From an uncultured Alphaproteobacteria bacterium (GTDB lineage Bacteria; Pseudomonadota; Alphaproteobacteria; HIMB59; GCA-002718135), in NCBI GenBank assembly GCA_902592345.1, contig CACJEE010000004.1, positions 1-64,000 on the forward strand: DNA of 64,000 nucleotides, given 5' to 3'. The notes under the pieces are model-generated. The model saw only the letters and a list, made by a program, of their open reading frames with translations. It was not told where the DNA came from and made no database searches. Positions 62,922 through 64,000 of the stretch are shown in pieces. The number at the start of each line of letters is the position of its first letter. The first letter of the stretch is position 1. A program made the translations under genes and the position numbers.

Positions 62922-64000
62922 TTAAAATTTTAACCACTTACTTCCACCCAAACCAGACTCAACAACCTTTGAAATAAACTTTACACCCTTTAAACCATCT
63001 TCAATTGATGGAACTAAAAGTAATTCATCTTCTATTTTTTGATTTTTTTTGAAAGCGATTATTTGTTTAGCAAAATCTGAATAAATATTTGCAAATCCCT
63101 CTAAATAACCTTCTGGATGCCCTGGCGGTATTCTGGTTACTCTTCCAGCGACATCTATAGTTTCATTACCTGCTCGACGAATTATTTTTTTTGCTTCACC
63201 AAATATATCAACTCTCAAATAATTTGGATTTTCTTGTTCCCACTCCAAACCACCTTTATCTCCATAAATTCTGATTTTTAAAGCATTTTCATTTCCTGGC
63301 GCAACTTGAGATGACCATAGCATTCCTTTTACACCATTTTCATACCTCAACAGTACGTGAGCGTTATCATCATTTTTTCTTCCTTCAACGAAACTACTAA
63401 TGTCTGCACATAATTCTGTAAGTTTTGCACCAGTAATAAAGTCTGCTAAATTAAATGCATGACTCCCAATATCTCCAATAGAACCGCCCATTCCAGCTTT
63501 TGATGGGTCAGTTCTCCATGATGCTTGTTTTTGACCTTCATTTTCAATAGGTAATGTCAGCCAATCTTGAGCATATTCAACTTGTATGACTCTTAAATTT
63601 CCAATTGATCCATTGTGACACATTTCTCTTGCTTGTCTTACCATTGGATAGCCAGTGTAATTATGTGTTAACGCGAACAAAGCGCTAGAATTTTTTACAC
63701 ATTCAAAAAATTTTTCAGCATCTTCTAGATTATGTGTAAGTGGCTTATCACAAATAACATGTATGCCTTTCATTATAAAAGCTTCAGCAATTGGGTAATG
63801 AAGATGATTAGGTGTAACAATAGCAACAACATCTATTCCATTTTCTAAGTTCGACTCTTTTTCTGCCATTTCTAGATATGTCGAATAAGATCTATCTTCT
63901 GCAATTCCCAATTCTTTGGCAGATGAATGTGCAACTTCAGGATTGCTAGCTAGAGATCCAGCTACTAACTCATAGTGATCATCAATTCTTGATGCTATAC
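62922..64000 (-). CDS. Gfo/Idh/MocA family oxidoreductase, 5' end beyond window
   Basis: A second Gfo/Idh/MocA dehydrogenase; about 359 residues are visible. The frame remains open to the right edge and reads IASRIDDHYELVAGSLASN, which is the usual first part of the Rossmann fold. The true start is therefore outside; the TTG at 63911 is internal. The catalytic lysine is in CDKPLTH, and the substrate domain has GGSIGDIGSHAFNLADF. It precedes the LgdA-like gene by 14 bases and is the most upstream gene of the sugar operon visible here. Confidence 0.9.
   Translation of the reverse strand, partial: IASRIDDHYELVAGSLASNPEVAHSSAKELGIAEDRSYSTYLEMAEKESNLENGIDVVAIVTPNHLHYPIAEAFIMKGIHVICDKPLTHNLEDAEKFFECVKNSSALFALTHNYTGYPMVRQAREMCHNGSIGNLRVIQVEYAQDWLTLPIENEGQKQASWRTDPSKAGMGGSIGDIGSHAFNLADFITGAKLTELCADISSFVEGRKNDDNAHVLLRYENGVKGMLWSSQVAPGNENALKIRIYGDKGGLEWEQENPNYLRVDIFGEAKKIIRRAGNETIDVAGRVTRIPPGHPEGYLEGFANIYSDFAKQIIAFKKNQKIEDELLLVPSIEDGLKGVKFISKVVESGLGGSKWLKF

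Noticed and set aside
1-64000. CRISPR arrays, insertion sequences, prophage genes, rRNA genes
   Set aside because: No repeat-spacer pattern, transposase, integrase, phage structural gene or rRNA segment was seen on either strand.
63911-64000. TTG at 63911 as the real start of the last dehydrogenase
   Set aside because: The frame continues to the edge with residues that fit the Rossmann fold of the family, so the gene is cut by the window.

Overview
The window looks like a piece of the chromosome of a streamlined, AT-rich Alphaproteobacterium, most probably marine (SAR11, HIMB59 or AEGEAN-169-like). This assignment is inference from five things: very AT-rich DNA; short or overlapping gene junctions; the alphaproteobacterial gene orders PIMT-like/tolC/popZ/valS and argS/SPOR/scpA/scpB/tatABC/serS/pcm; the four-gene AapJQMP amino-acid transporter; and a phosphatidylcholine synthase. 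No insertion sequence, prophage or CRISPR array was seen. Both window edges cut genes: mtnA on the left and a Gfo/Idh/MocA dehydrogenase on the right.

Layout. Positions 1-3.4 kb hold the 3' part of mtnA, a cupin-like protein, a DUF1330 protein, and a metC-TSUP pair on the minus strand. Positions 3.5-7.7 kb hold aapJQMP, with a strong hairpin terminator between the binding-protein gene and the permeases. Positions 7.7-10.4 kb hold an alanyl-tRNA editing protein, umuDC behind an alphaproteobacterial SOS box (GAAC-N7-GAAC), and tRNA-Asn and tRNA-Cys. Positions 10.5-17.2 kb hold a PIMT-like methyltransferase, tolC, a miniature popZ, valS and ilvD. Positions 17.2-28.7 kb are core genes: xthA-erpA, then dgt, argS, a SPOR protein, scpAB, tatABC, serS and pcm, then a MATE exporter and rlmJ. 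Positions 28.8-33.3 kb hold a cold-shock gene, small membrane and EF-hand proteins, a DjlA-like co-chaperone, a threonine/serine dehydratase, anmK and an EamA transporter.

Positions 33.3-40.1 kb hold a probable structured small RNA or leader ending in a terminator, a deaminase, a tandem glycine riboswitch driving gcvT-gcvH-gcvP, an M50 site-2 protease (rseP) and a MazG-like NTP pyrophosphatase. Positions 40.1-51.9 kb are rich in sulfur amino-acid metabolism (a transsulfuration enzyme, cysK, cysE, metY and an Lrp-type regulator). They also hold pcs, a BASS transporter, an ABC-2 exporter with a PhyH dioxygenase, and a tightly overlapping operon of class IV aminotransferase, sulfotransferase-like protein, hydratase-like protein and DCC protein. 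Positions 51.9-57.8 kb hold transporters, a HIBADH-like reductase, a metallophosphoesterase, a YbaK editing protein and a MOSC protein. Positions 57.8-64 kb form a sugar or polyol catabolic operon: two Gfo/Idh/MocA dehydrogenases, a ketose-3-epimerase-like TIM barrel, a PfkB kinase and a class II aldolase/SDR fusion.

The most interesting items are the aminotransferase/sulfotransferase operon, the three-hairpin RNA at 33.4 kb, the 92-residue PopZ, the altered HIGH motif (TVAH) in ArgRS, the loss of nagZ and surE from an otherwise conserved gene order, and the uncharacterised sugar operon at the right edge. All calls come from reading the sequence; no database search was run.
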